Position numbers and translations under genes: made by a program. Shown here in pieces: positions 43,831-52,208 of a DNA stretch of 64,000 nucleotides. This DNA is from RGIG2134 sp964461115. Its GTDB lineage: Bacteria > Cyanobacteriota > Vampirovibrionia > Gastranaerophilales > Gastranaerophilaceae. The number at the start of each line of letters is the position of its first letter. The stretch's first letter is position 1. A model generated the notes under the pieces. That model was given only the letters and a program-made list of their open reading frames with translations, did not search any database and had not been told where the DNA came from. The stretch lies in assembly GCA_964461115.1 (NCBI GenBank), contig CAYWSX010000003.1, positions 186,001 through 250,000 of the forward strand. Reading direction: 5' to 3'.

Positions 43831-44955
43831 TTAATGATTAAAAAATCTATCGATTAACTTTTCGATTTTTTCCGACGAATGACCATCTCCGTATGGATTT
43901 TTCTTCACATCAAAGCGTGTTTTTTCTTTAGGTTTGGATAAAATCGCATTGCTTTCTTCCAGAATTCTGTCATAATCAGCCCCAACAAGCAAAGACACAC
44001 CTGCTTGAACACCTTCAGTCCTTTCTGTTTCATAACGCATAACAAGCGTTGGACAGCCGAACGAAGGCGCTTCTTCTTGAATTCCGCCGGAATCAGTCAG
44101 AATAAGTTTTGCATTTTTCATCAAATAAACCAACATCGGATAATCGAGCGGAGTTAAAAGATGAATATTACTGTATTCCGCAAGTCTTGAGTGAATTTTA
44201 TCCTTCACATTCGGGTTCGGGTGAACAGGAATTACAAAAGTATGGTCAGAATATTTTTCCGCAAGATATTTTATCGCATCAATGATTCTGTCTATTCTTT
44301 CTCCGTGATTTTCTCTTCTGTGAGCGGTTATTAGCACAAGATTTTCATCAATAGGAACATTCTTTTCTGCAAAAAACTGTTTTGCACTTTCAATAACATC
44401 CTCAGACAGGCAGAAAAGCGCGTCAATTACGGTATTTCCCACAACATGAATTTTTGTCTGGCATATATCTTCCTTCAAAAGTGCTTCCATATTTACCTTC
44501 GTAGGTGCAAAATGCATGTCTGCAACTCTCGACGTCATCTGACGCATAGCCTCTTCAGGAAACGGCTCAAACAAATCATACGAACGAAGCCCTGCTTCTA
44601 CGTGAAAAACAGGAACTTTATTATAAAAACTAACAAGCGCACCTGTTAAAACCGAGATTGTATCACCTTGCACAACAGTTGCGTCGATTTTATTTTCGTT
44701 AAAAACTTCCTGTAATCTTGTTAAAATTCGAGCCTGAACCTCAGAAAGCGACTGGTTTTGCTTCATTACATCCAAATTTATGTCAGCTTCAAGACCAAAG
44801 TAGCCCAAAGTTTGATTTGACAGCTCTTTTTGCTGTTCTGTATTGCAGATAACAACATTGTATTTTTCGGGGTATTTTTTAAGCTCTAAAATAACAGGGG
44901 CAAGCTTAATTACCTCAGGTCTTGTACCAAAAACAAATAATATATTTTTCGTCAT
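43831..44955 (-). CDS. wecB: UDP-N-acetylglucosamine 2-epimerase (non-hydrolysing)
   Basis: Makes UDP-ManNAc for surface polysaccharides. 374 residues: start FVFGTRPEVIKLAPVI, then HVEAGLRSYD and TAHRRENHG, and the C-terminal LTDSGGIQEEAPSFGCPTLVMR. All family landmarks are intact. It is 9 nt downstream of the flippase-like gene, forming a two-gene unit with it. Confidence 0.95.
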   Translation of the reverse strand: MTKNILFVFGTRPEVIKLAPVILELKKYPEKYNVVICNTEQQKELSNQTLGYFGLEADINLDVMKQNQSLSEVQARILTRLQEVFNENKIDATVVQGDTISVLTGALVSFYNKVPVFHVEAGLRSYDLFEPFPEEAMRQMTSRVADMHFAPTKVNMEALLKEDICQTKIHVVGNTVIDALFCLSEDVIESAKQFFAEKNVPIDENLVLITAHRRENHGERIDRIIDAIKYLAEKYSDHTFVIPVHPNPNVKDKIHSRLAEYSNIHLLTPLDYPMLVYLMKNAKLILTDSGGIQEEAPSFGCPTLVMRYETERTEGVQAGVSLLVGADYDRILEESNAILSKPKEKTRFDVKKNPYGDGHSSEKIEKLIDRFFNH

Positions 44956-44964
44956 AATTTCACC

Positions 44965-46419
44965 TTAAACTATATAGTCTTTCTTATATCTGCGCACAAT
45001 AAAGAACGCAATAAAGTATATCACCAAAAGAAGCGTCATTTGAACCCACGGATGTATATTTGTGTGGAATTTGAAAATCCAGAAGAAAAATCCCATCGGT
45101 ACAAAACTATATACGATTTGAAGAAGCCTTCCTTGCGGAATTTTCCACTCCAAGCCCGGCATAACAACGATTAAACTGAGAACAAAATACAAAATATTTG
45201 CAATCAGAGTGGCAATCCCGGCACCGATGACACCCATTTTTAGAATAAAAACGTAATTTAAGCCGATACCGATTACTCCCGCAACAACTTTAATAATTGT
45301 ATTTATATAAGTCTTTTTGCAAAGCATATACTGCATGGTTGTATACTCGGCAAGCGCAAGAAAGAAGCAAGCTGCAGACAGATAAGGGATCAATACATAA
45401 GCCTCTTCAAACTTAGCATTTGCAAGCATTGTAATCTCTTTTGCATACGCAGAAGAAAGCGCAACCAAGGGCAGAGACACCAAAAGGAAGTACCCGGTAA
45501 TTTTCGAAATTATCGGACGAACATCCATTTTGTCTTCGTACATGTTTATAATCCGCGGAAACGCTGCAATCGTAATAATAGCAAAAAACGTCATCAAAAT
45601 CGGAAAAGTTAAACTATATCCTACACCAACTATCCCGGCCTCCTCAAAGCCCTTTAAATGCTGGAGTACAAGCTTGTTACTGTTTGTGATGAACCACAAT
45701 GCAGCGGAAGCAAGCGCAATCGGCACGCCATATTTTACAATTGACAAAAGGGTTGAAATAGATATTTTTTCAAACTTAAAATGAGACAAAATATTACTTT
45801 GATAAATAAGCAAAATATCAATAGCTGCAATAGATATCGCCATCCCGATAAGAATCGAAATTCCGCCCAAATTGAAGTATTTTATTATCCAAACTGAAAT
45901 CAAAATTGTTGAAAACTGGTTTAAAATAGTAGAAATTGTGAATGCGCTCGGTTTTATCTGAGCCCGAAGTATTTGAAACAAAAGCGCCCGAATAGAGACA
46001 GGAATAGTTAGCAATACAATTATCATAAACAAACTCGGCGGTATTTTGAAAAAGTCATAGAAGCTATGCCTGAACAAAAACGACACGATAAACAAAAGTA
46101 TCATGTTGGTCGTCAAAAGCATTACCAATATTGACAAATACTTTGAAATTTTGTCTTGAAGCTGGTGTTCTCTGAAAAATCGCAGACCGCTCAAGCCAAC
46201 CCAATCCGAAAACAATATACAAAGAAAGGAAAGCACCGCAACCGAAACCGTATACACACCATACTCTTCACGAGAGAGCAAATTAGTATAAATCGGCACC
46301 AAAACAGTATTCCCAAGAAGCCCGCAAATCTTTGAAGGCGCGTATTTCGCCATGTCCTTAAAAATCTCTTTCATAGGCAGCGCCACTTCGGTCAAATACT
46401 TATTTACATGCTCACTCAT
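44965..46419 (-). CDS. Polysaccharide flippase (Wzx/MATE-like)
   Basis: 484 residues with 12-14 predicted transmembrane helices across the whole length, in the pattern of O-antigen or teichoic-acid type repeat-unit flippases (MOP superfamily). The N-terminal region around residues 20-60 and long hydrophobic stretches such as YFLLVSLPLVALSSAYA and LLQIVYSFVPMGFFFWIF support this. Paired with wecB, so it likely exports a ManNAc-containing glycan unit across the inner membrane. Confidence 0.85.
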   Translation of the reverse strand: MSEHVNKYLTEVALPMKEIFKDMAKYAPSKICGLLGNTVLVPIYTNLLSREEYGVYTVSVAVLSFLCILFSDWVGLSGLRFFREHQLQDKISKYLSILVMLLTTNMILLFIVSFLFRHSFYDFFKIPPSLFMIIVLLTIPVSIRALLFQILRAQIKPSAFTISTILNQFSTILISVWIIKYFNLGGISILIGMAISIAAIDILLIYQSNILSHFKFEKISISTLLSIVKYGVPIALASAALWFITNSNKLVLQHLKGFEEAGIVGVGYSLTFPILMTFFAIITIAAFPRIINMYEDKMDVRPIISKITGYFLLVSLPLVALSSAYAKEITMLANAKFEEAYVLIPYLSAACFFLALAEYTTMQYMLCKKTYINTIIKVVAGVIGIGLNYVFILKMGVIGAGIATLIANILYFVLSLIVVMPGLEWKIPQGRLLQIVYSFVPMGFFFWIFKFHTNIHPWVQMTLLLVIYFIAFFIVRRYKKDYIV

Positions 46420-46585
46420 ATAATTTCTTCAACAAACTTCCGTAATACTAAAATCACTCCTGTATCATAGCATATAAAAGTGATTTTTGTTAACAAAGTC
46501 AAGATATATAGCAATATTTTTATCTTTTTAATTTTACGCCGAATTTTTTAGGCAAAAATTATTATTTTTGTTTTTTAGTTCATAT

Positions 46586-47254
46586 ATGATGAATATAAAC
46601 AAAAGACCATATAATCAGAATGCTCCGTCCTTTAAATCTGAAATAATCTTCTCCAGAAGGCTATACAATCAATTGACCAAAAATATGCCAAAAAGTAAAT
46701 ATGCAGGGTGGAATATAAATCTTGCTTGCTTGGGAAAAGACGGATATACAGACAAAGCCACAGTATGCACAATGGGGGTGCTAAAACCCGCAAATAAAAA
46801 TTTCGGTTTCTTGTTCCATTTATTACCTGATACCCTTAGCTTTAAAAAAAGCAGAGAAGAATTACTTAAAAAAATTGAGGCTTTTTACAGGATTGGGAAA
46901 GGACGAGCACCCGAGGGTATCCTTGTAGGAGGGTGCAGCACTCATGACAGAAGTAAAACTCAATACTTAAATCTTTTAGAGCTATTTAGAGAAAACAAAA
47001 TTAAATTTAGCGCATTTTTGGGTCAAAAACCGCGTCATGACGGCTTTTATGAAGCAAACGGTTTTTCGGCATTAACTTTTTTCGCTCGTGATAAGAAATA
47101 TGTAATTCAATCTACGCTCCATGATAACGAGGTAAGAACAAGAGCGCAAATGTTCGAACACTTTGACATAATTCAACTAGCAAAACAAGACCAATTGATA
47201 TTTGAAAATTCAAAATTAGCATTAACTGAATGCATGAAAACAAACCAAGTTTAA
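46586..47254 (+). CDS. Unknown protein, possible CheD-like deamidase fold
   Basis: 222 residues from ATG 46586 (no clear SD; the next ATG is adjacent). It begins with the F-motif (NAPSFKSEI). A core with Cys61 (VCTMGV), His78 in FLFHLLPD, then ILVGGCSTH and a hydrophobic helix follows the order Cys ... H-x-L-P ... G-G of CheD and CNF-type deamidase/transglutaminase-fold proteins. This is motif-order evidence only, and CheD's usual G-S-C-V is not exact. Its 3' end overlaps the convergent next gene by 4 nt. Confidence 0.4.
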   Translation: MMNINKRPYNQNAPSFKSEIIFSRRLYNQLTKNMPKSKYAGWNINLACLGKDGYTDKATVCTMGVLKPANKNFGFLFHLLPDTLSFKKSREELLKKIEAFYRIGKGRAPEGILVGGCSTHDRSKTQYLNLLELFRENKIKFSAFLGQKPRHDGFYEANGFSALTFFARDKKYVIQSTLHDNEVRTRAQMFEHFDIIQLAKQDQLIFENSKLALTECMKTNQV

Positions 47255-47715
47255 TTTTGCTTCGCCGTAAAAGATTCAGCCGTGAGCTTTATAATTGCGA
47301 CAGTTCCGACCATTTTTTCATTAAACTCAAAGTCTTTACCTGTTTGGTGTTTCATAATAAGTTTAAAAGCATTTATTTTTTCTTCGGAAGAATTTAAAAA
47401 TTCAACAATACCGTTTCCGATAACACTTGAATATTTATAAGTATTTTTACAAGCTATGACATCTTCGACCAGCTCATGCGCGCAATCCATTTCGAAAGCC
47501 GCTTTGGAGTTATGACGTAAAATATCAATTTTTCGCCCTTCTTTTGCACAATGAAAATACAAAGTTAATTTGTTTTCAGACAATTCGTAACCAAAATTTA
47601 ACGGCACAATATAAACTTCGCTGCCGTCATAAAGTCCCAGCCTGCAAACTTTACAATCATCAATAATCTTCATCTGCTCGCCTAAATCCGCAATTGCTTT
47701 ATCTTTTCGTCTCAT
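47251..47715 (-). CDS. Pyridoxamine 5'-phosphate oxidase-like FMN-binding protein
   Basis: 154 residues starting MRRKDKAI. It has the NimA/PNPOx-like order: a helix with an acidic turn, KVCRLGLYDG strand, YIVPLNFGY, then YFHCAKEGRKIDIL (FMN-binding loop). Similar small proteins bind FMN or heme and include nitroimidazole reductases. Cotranscribed with the following membrane protein (4-nt overlap). Function is not specific. Confidence 0.75.
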   Translation of the reverse strand: MRRKDKAIADLGEQMKIIDDCKVCRLGLYDGSEVYIVPLNFGYELSENKLTLYFHCAKEGRKIDILRHNSKAAFEMDCAHELVEDVIACKNTYKYSSVIGNGIVEFLNSSEEKINAFKLIMKHQTGKDFEFNEKMVGTVAIIKLTAESFTAKQN

Positions 47716-48059
47716 TTTCCGCCCTTGTATGCGTCGTATATGTTAAACATATGATTTATTGCGCCTATAGCGATGGCTGCAAATCCGCCGGCAATCCTAA
47801 AATTATTTTTATTGGTTCCAAGTGCGGAAAGAAAGAAAATCGCTGCCGCCGCTGTCGATAAAACAGCAACTGTGATATATTTCACCCCCGACACAATTCT
47901 GCCATCCATAAACTGCCCCGCACCCGGTGCCATTGCAGATGCGACAGCCAAAAGCGGATGGCGCTCGTTTTTCTTCTTTTCTTTCGATTGAAAAGCAGGT
48001 GCAACACCATAAGAATTAGGGGATTTTAAAGATATCGGGGAAATTGCGCTTATAGCCAT
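47712..48059 (-). CDS. Small membrane protein with N-terminal F-motif
   Basis: The ATG at 48059 has an SD (AAAGGA); an ATG 21 nt upstream is less likely. 115 residues. N-terminus MAISAISPISLKSPNSYGVA followed by PAFQSKEKKK carries the F-motif. Two or three hydrophobic helices follow, with a P-G-A-G-Q-F-M-D-G-R turn typical of DUF5683/TM2-like small membrane proteins. Cotranscribed with the FMN protein (4-nt overlap). Confidence 0.55.
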   Translation of the reverse strand: MAISAISPISLKSPNSYGVAPAFQSKEKKKNERHPLLAVASAMAPGAGQFMDGRIVSGVKYITVAVLSTAAAAIFFLSALGTNKNNFRIAGGFAAIAIGAINHMFNIYDAYKGGK

Positions 48060-48183
48060 AGGATTTCCTTTTCTCAGCATTTAATTATAGCACAAATTAC
48101 TGAAATAATAAATACTTTTTGCGAGAAAATTAATATTGTGAATTAAAAAGGTTTGTTATAAGCTGATTTCAAAGGTAAAATTT

Positions 48184-48843
48184 ATGCACTTCGGACTCGA
48201 AATATTAATAATTGAACTCATAGGTATAATCGCATTTGCCGTGTCAGGAGCAGTTGTTGCGATAAAAAAGCGTTTTGACCTTTTTGGCGTAATCGTATTG
48301 GGCGTTATGACAGCCGTCGGCGGCGGGGCTTTACGCGATATTACGCTGGGTGTTCTTCCTCCTATGATGTTCAGAAATTCCATCTATGTCGTTACAGCCT
48401 TTGGTACTGCAATTCTCGCTTTTTTATTGGGGCTGATTGCACAAAAGAAAATTAAAAAGAGAAAAGAACTTTATTTAAATATTATCAACTTTTTCGATGC
48501 GGTAGGGCTAGGCGTTTTTGCAGTAACAGGAACAAATGCCGCTATCATTCACGGATTTGGCGATAATGCATTCTTATGCATTTTCGTCGGAGTTGTAACG
48601 GGAATCGGCGGCGGAATGGTTCGCGATATCTTGGCGGCAAAAGTTCCGTTTGTTTTGCACAAAGACATTTACGCATCCGCCGCAATTGTCGGCGCGGCAA
48701 TGTACTATTTCATGTACAAAGCAGGGCTAAACGCAACGCTAAATGTTTCTGCAGCAATCATCGTCACGATAGCAATAAGAATTGCTGCAATTTGTTATCA
48801 TTTAAGCCTTCCGAGAGTTGCCTCCACCCGTTTCAAAAAATAA
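48184..48843 (+). CDS. Trimeric intracellular cation channel (TRIC/YicG family)
   Basis: 219 residues, seven likely transmembrane helices. The two internal repeats each carry the conserved glycine-rich turn and R-D: GGGALRDITLGVLPPMMF and GGGMVRDILAAKVPFVLHK. This fits the bacterial YicG/TRIC family of K+-permeable channels. The SD is AAAGG 8 nt upstream. Convergent with the helicase gene. Physiological role in bacteria is unclear. Confidence 0.88.
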   Translation: MHFGLEILIIELIGIIAFAVSGAVVAIKKRFDLFGVIVLGVMTAVGGGALRDITLGVLPPMMFRNSIYVVTAFGTAILAFLLGLIAQKKIKKRKELYLNIINFFDAVGLGVFAVTGTNAAIIHGFGDNAFLCIFVGVVTGIGGGMVRDILAAKVPFVLHKDIYASAAIVGAAMYYFMYKAGLNATLNVSAAIIVTIAIRIAAICYHLSLPRVASTRFKK

Positions 48844-48859
48844 AATATTTTTACTTATT

Positions 48860-50377
48860 TTATTTATGGCGCTGAGTTTTTTTGCGTGGTGAAAAATTTC
48901 CGCCGCCTGAAGGCTTGCCGAATTTTTCCGATTTAGGACCGAATTTCGATTTTCTGTCCCCTCTGAATTTATTACCGCCACCACTGCGCGATTTTCCGTT
49001 AAATGAACCTCTTCCACCGCGGCGTCTTTCAAAATATTCACCCTCTTCCGCTTCTTCAAAAACTTTGTGGCGGTTGATTTTAGAATTTTCCTTCTCTGAT
49101 AAAATTTTGTACAACGCGCACGCAATATCAAGTTGAGAAGCTTTATCTGTGGCAATTGCAGAGATTTTCTTTCTTATATCTGTTAAATCGCTTTTTTCAA
49201 GGATATTTTGAATATCACCGATATAATTTTCAAATTGCGCTGCATCAATTTGTTCCACAGTAGGGCATTCGCAATGATTGATTTTAATTCCGTTCATTCG
49301 CTCGATTCTTTTGAGTGAATTAATCTGGCGTCCTGAAACAAGCGTAAATGCTCTTCCGAACGTACCCGCACGACCGGTTCTACCGATTCTGTGGATATAA
49401 TCTTCGTCATCACGAGGCAAATCATGATTAAATACAGCTTCAACATTTTTCACATCAATTCCGCGCCCTGCAACGTCAGTTGCAACAAGGATTTTAACAC
49501 TTCCTTTGCGGAAACCGTTAATCACACGTTCGCGCTGCATTTGGTTCATGTCACCGTGCATAGCTTCTGCCGCAAATCCGCGAACTTTAAGCGTTTCAAC
49601 CAAGCTGTCCACATTGCTTTTCGTGTTACAAAAAACAAGAGCCAATTTCAAATTGTGACGAGCCAAAAGTCTTGTAATAGCCTCGGGTTTATCTTTTTCT
49701 GCAACCTGCAAATAATACTGGTCAATATCAGGCGCATTTTGTAAGTTATCGATTACATCAACGATAAACGGAGTTTTTTGGAACTTTTTCGCAAGCATCA
49801 TAATATCTTTTTCCATTGTCGCCGAAAACAAAATCGTTTGGCGTTCGCTGTCAGTTTGCTCCAATATCTCGTGGATATCATCTCTAAAGCCCATATCGAG
49901 CATTTCATCCGCTTCGTCCAGAACCGCGAATTTAACGTTTTTTAATGTCAAACTACCTTGTCTCAAGTGGTCCATAAGACGCCCCGGAGTGGCGATAATG
50001 ACCTGCGGATTGCGTTTTAAAGCTGCGAATTGTTTATCAATACGCTGTCCGCCGTAAATTGAAACACAAGTAATATCTTCTTCGTATTTTGTCAATTTTT
50101 CGAATTCCCTGTGCACCTGAACCGTAAGTTCACGTGTCGGACAAAGTACAAGAGCCTGAACATTTTTGCTGTTTTTATCGATTTTTTGCAAAACAGGGAT
50201 ACCGAAAGCAAAAGTCTTTCCGCTTCCTGTCGGCGCCATACCGATAATGTCTTCATTGTTCATAATGTGGGGAATAGCTTCCGCCTGAATAGCTGATGGG
50301 GCTGAAAATTTCAAATCCTCTATTGCTTTTCGAATAAAGCCCTCTAAATTTAGTTGTTCAAATGTAGTGTCTGTCAT
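48860..50377 (-). CDS. DEAD-box RNA helicase
   Basis: 505 residues. Walker-type SGKTFAF, DEAD itself in VLDEADEMLDMG, SAT, and HRIGRTGRAG, with the usual Q-motif-like N-terminus. The C-terminus (about 450-505) is an Arg/Gly/Ser/Lys-rich unstructured tail (RGGRGSFNGKSRSGGG) for RNA binding. Closest to the CshA/DeaD/RhlE group. ATP-dependent RNA remodelling, often cold or stress related. SD AAAGGAAACATT. Confidence 0.92.
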   Translation of the reverse strand: MTDTTFEQLNLEGFIRKAIEDLKFSAPSAIQAEAIPHIMNNEDIIGMAPTGSGKTFAFGIPVLQKIDKNSKNVQALVLCPTRELTVQVHREFEKLTKYEEDITCVSIYGGQRIDKQFAALKRNPQVIIATPGRLMDHLRQGSLTLKNVKFAVLDEADEMLDMGFRDDIHEILEQTDSERQTILFSATMEKDIMMLAKKFQKTPFIVDVIDNLQNAPDIDQYYLQVAEKDKPEAITRLLARHNLKLALVFCNTKSNVDSLVETLKVRGFAAEAMHGDMNQMQRERVINGFRKGSVKILVATDVAGRGIDVKNVEAVFNHDLPRDDEDYIHRIGRTGRAGTFGRAFTLVSGRQINSLKRIERMNGIKINHCECPTVEQIDAAQFENYIGDIQNILEKSDLTDIRKKISAIATDKASQLDIACALYKILSEKENSKINRHKVFEEAEEGEYFERRRGGRGSFNGKSRSGGGNKFRGDRKSKFGPKSEKFGKPSGGGNFSPRKKTQRHK

Positions 50378-50529
50378 AATGTTTCCTTTTCTTTATTACT
50401 CTTAGGGGGTACCAAAAATGTAAAAAGAGCAAAAGTTACATTATGGGATAAAATTATCTGCTATGAGCATAACACAAACAAATTTAAATTATTTGACTAT
50501 TCATCTAAACTGCAATAAAATTTACATAT

Positions 50530-50610
50530 GCCTGAGTGGCGAAATGGTAGACGTGCACGTTTCAGGTGCGTGTGGAGAAATCTGTAAGGGTTCGAGTCCC
50601 TTCTCAGGCA
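50530..50610 (+). tRNA. tRNA-Leu (CAG anticodon)
   Basis: A complete cloverleaf: acceptor GCCTGAG/CTCAGGC, D-arm GAAATGGTAGAC, anticodon stem CACGT/GCGTG with loop TTCAGGT (CAG), a long variable arm (GGA...TCT), and T-arm AAGGG-TTCGAGT-CCCTT. The discriminator is A; CCA is not encoded. Class II tRNA of 81 nt. Its 3' end is duplicated 135 bp downstream. Confidence 0.93.
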
Positions 50611-50637
50611 TTTAATTTTTTCTTTTAAAATTTTTAG
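50600..50637 (+). repeat. 38-bp direct repeat, copy 1 (tRNA 3' end)
   Basis: Starts within the tRNA-Leu 3' end (CTTCTCAGGCA, then an A/T-rich stretch ending TTTTTAG). The identical sequence is at 50735-50772. att-site-like. Confidence 0.85.
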
Positions 50638-50683
50638 ACTTTTTTCGAAGCGACGCAGCTTCGCTGCCCTCCCAAGGTCTCGA

Positions 50684-50710
50684 AAAAAGACACATTTAGT
50701 GTCTTTTTTT
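50684..50710 (+). terminator. Terminator downstream of tRNA-Leu
   Basis: AAAGACAC-ATTTA-GTGTCTTT followed by T's; lies between the two 38-bp repeats. Confidence 0.8.
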
Positions 50711-50734
50711 ATGCTCTGTCCACCACTCGTCTAT

Positions 50735-50772
50735 CTTCTCAGGCATTTAATTTTTTCTTTTAAAATTTTTAG
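50735..50772 (+). repeat. 38-bp direct repeat, copy 2
   Basis: Exact duplicate of 50600-50637, including the last 11 bases of the tRNA gene. There is no second tRNA upstream of it, so this is a detached 3' end. Confidence 0.85.
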
Positions 50773-50867
50773 TTTTTATTTTCAATTGTTAATTTCTTAT
50801 ATTCTACTGTCAAATTTTTTTTTGTTGCATACTTAATTAAGCACCTGAAAAAATAAAGGATGATTTT

Positions 50868-51227
50868 ATGATTTCTAACGTTACTGCATTCTCTCAAAAC
50901 ACAAAAAATGTTTCTTTCGGCGCAAAAAAACGCAAATCAGAAGAAACTGTTACTATTTCAAAATCAAAATATCTTCTTATGACAGCAGCACTTGCAGCTT
51001 TGACCGCAGGCGGCTGCACTCACACAAATAATACAAACAACCGGCCTTGGCAATGCACAGACAGTTTTGAGCGCTCGGCTCTGACCGATAACGGACCTTA
51101 TACTGTTGAATTGACACGCGAAGGCTATCCTGTTGTTGTGGACAAATATGGTGACGACATTGACGATTTGAGTCTGGTTCCGGCGCATATTCGCAGACAA
51201 GTAAAGTCTATTGAAGAAAACTTATAA
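50868..51227 (+). CDS. Small protein with N-terminal F-motif and a membrane or lipoprotein segment
   Basis: 119 residues, SD AAGGATGATTTT. N-terminus MISNVTAFSQNTKNVSFGAK is a clear F-motif. A hydrophobic segment YLLMTAALAALTAGGCTH follows (about 35-52) and could be a membrane anchor or, with the Cys, a lipobox-like site, though it is 50 residues from the start. The C-terminal part (LTREGYPVVVDKYGDDIDD) is acidic and soluble. Unknown function. Confidence 0.6.
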   Translation: MISNVTAFSQNTKNVSFGAKKRKSEETVTISKSKYLLMTAALAALTAGGCTHTNNTNNRPWQCTDSFERSALTDNGPYTVELTREGYPVVVDKYGDDIDDLSLVPAHIRRQVKSIEENL

Positions 51228-51229
51228 TT

Positions 51230-52144
51230 TTACCCTTTAAACCCGAATTTTTCAGCAATTTTTTCATACCAAGGCAAATTTACACCAAACTTGCGGGCTT
51301 TTCGAACAACTTCGAATAAAACTCCGTCGATTTCAGACGGATGATTATTCTTCATATCGCGCTGCATTGAAGAAATCGTATCGGAGGCAAAAGCATCCAC
51401 AAGACGCAAGTTTCTTTCCACAACATCAAAACCGAGTTCTATCCCCATAGCAGACGCAAGTTGTCCGAGTTCTGCGAACAATTGCTTTAATGTTTCACGA
51501 TAAATACCCTCCTTGTGCATTTCTGATGCTGGAATATCATAATACGCGCCGCAACAAGCATACGGGGATATTAAAATAAACTTTTTAAACGCGTCCGTCC
51601 TTATATCTTCGGACAAAATTGCATCAATACCTGTATTTTTAAGGTCAATTTCAACTTTTTTCATAATTTCTTTATCAACAGCCTGATTTTCACGTGCACC
51701 AAAAACAATACGGAACATATCTGTTTTTTGCGTAATCTCAGCTGCACCCGATACGTGCGCAATAATATACACACAGCCGTCAACAACTTTCAAATCAGGT
51801 AAAAGGCGCTGTAAAACACTTCCTGTCCCATAGACATTTAAAATCGGAATAACTATTGTGTTTTTATGCGCGGCTTTTTCTATCAAAGAAACAATTTCCC
51901 TAATTGAATAATATTTCACACAAACAAAAATCACATCCGCTTTTTTATCGTAACTCTCAGCGTCATATGCGTTTACACGGATTAATTTATCACCTTTAGT
52001 GTCCGAAATCAGGTGCAAACCTTCATTCTGCATTTTCTCAAGATGAGAAGAACGCGCAATAAAATCGACATCTTGACTATTGAGCGCAAGATATGCACCA
52101 ATTGAGCCGCCAACTCCACCTGTTCCGATAACAAGATATTTCAT
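51230..52144 (-). CDS. Ketopantoate reductase-like protein
   Basis: 304 residues. N-terminal NAD(P)-binding MKYLVIGTGGVGGSIGAYL, the ADVIFVCVKYY segment and the C-terminal helical domain (RRDMKNNHPSEIDGVL-like KNNHPSEIDG) of PanE/ApbA reductases. PanE reduces 2-dehydropantoate in CoA synthesis. Several paralogues of this fold have other substrates, so panE itself is not assured. Convergent with the preceding small gene (2-nt gap). Confidence 0.82.
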   Translation of the reverse strand: MKYLVIGTGGVGGSIGAYLALNSQDVDFIARSSHLEKMQNEGLHLISDTKGDKLIRVNAYDAESYDKKADVIFVCVKYYSIREIVSLIEKAAHKNTIVIPILNVYGTGSVLQRLLPDLKVVDGCVYIIAHVSGAAEITQKTDMFRIVFGARENQAVDKEIMKKVEIDLKNTGIDAILSEDIRTDAFKKFILISPYACCGAYYDIPASEMHKEGIYRETLKQLFAELGQLASAMGIELGFDVVERNLRLVDAFASDTISSMQRDMKNNHPSEIDGVLFEVVRKARKFGVNLPWYEKIAEKFGFKG

Positions 52145-52208
52145 AACAACCTCTGTCTGTACTGAGCTATTTTAGCACTTACAAGCGGATTATTCAAGAA
52201 CAATAAGC

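Noticed and set aside
50735..50772. A second tRNA-Leu
   Set aside because: Only the last 11 tRNA bases are repeated, with no D, anticodon or T arm upstream.
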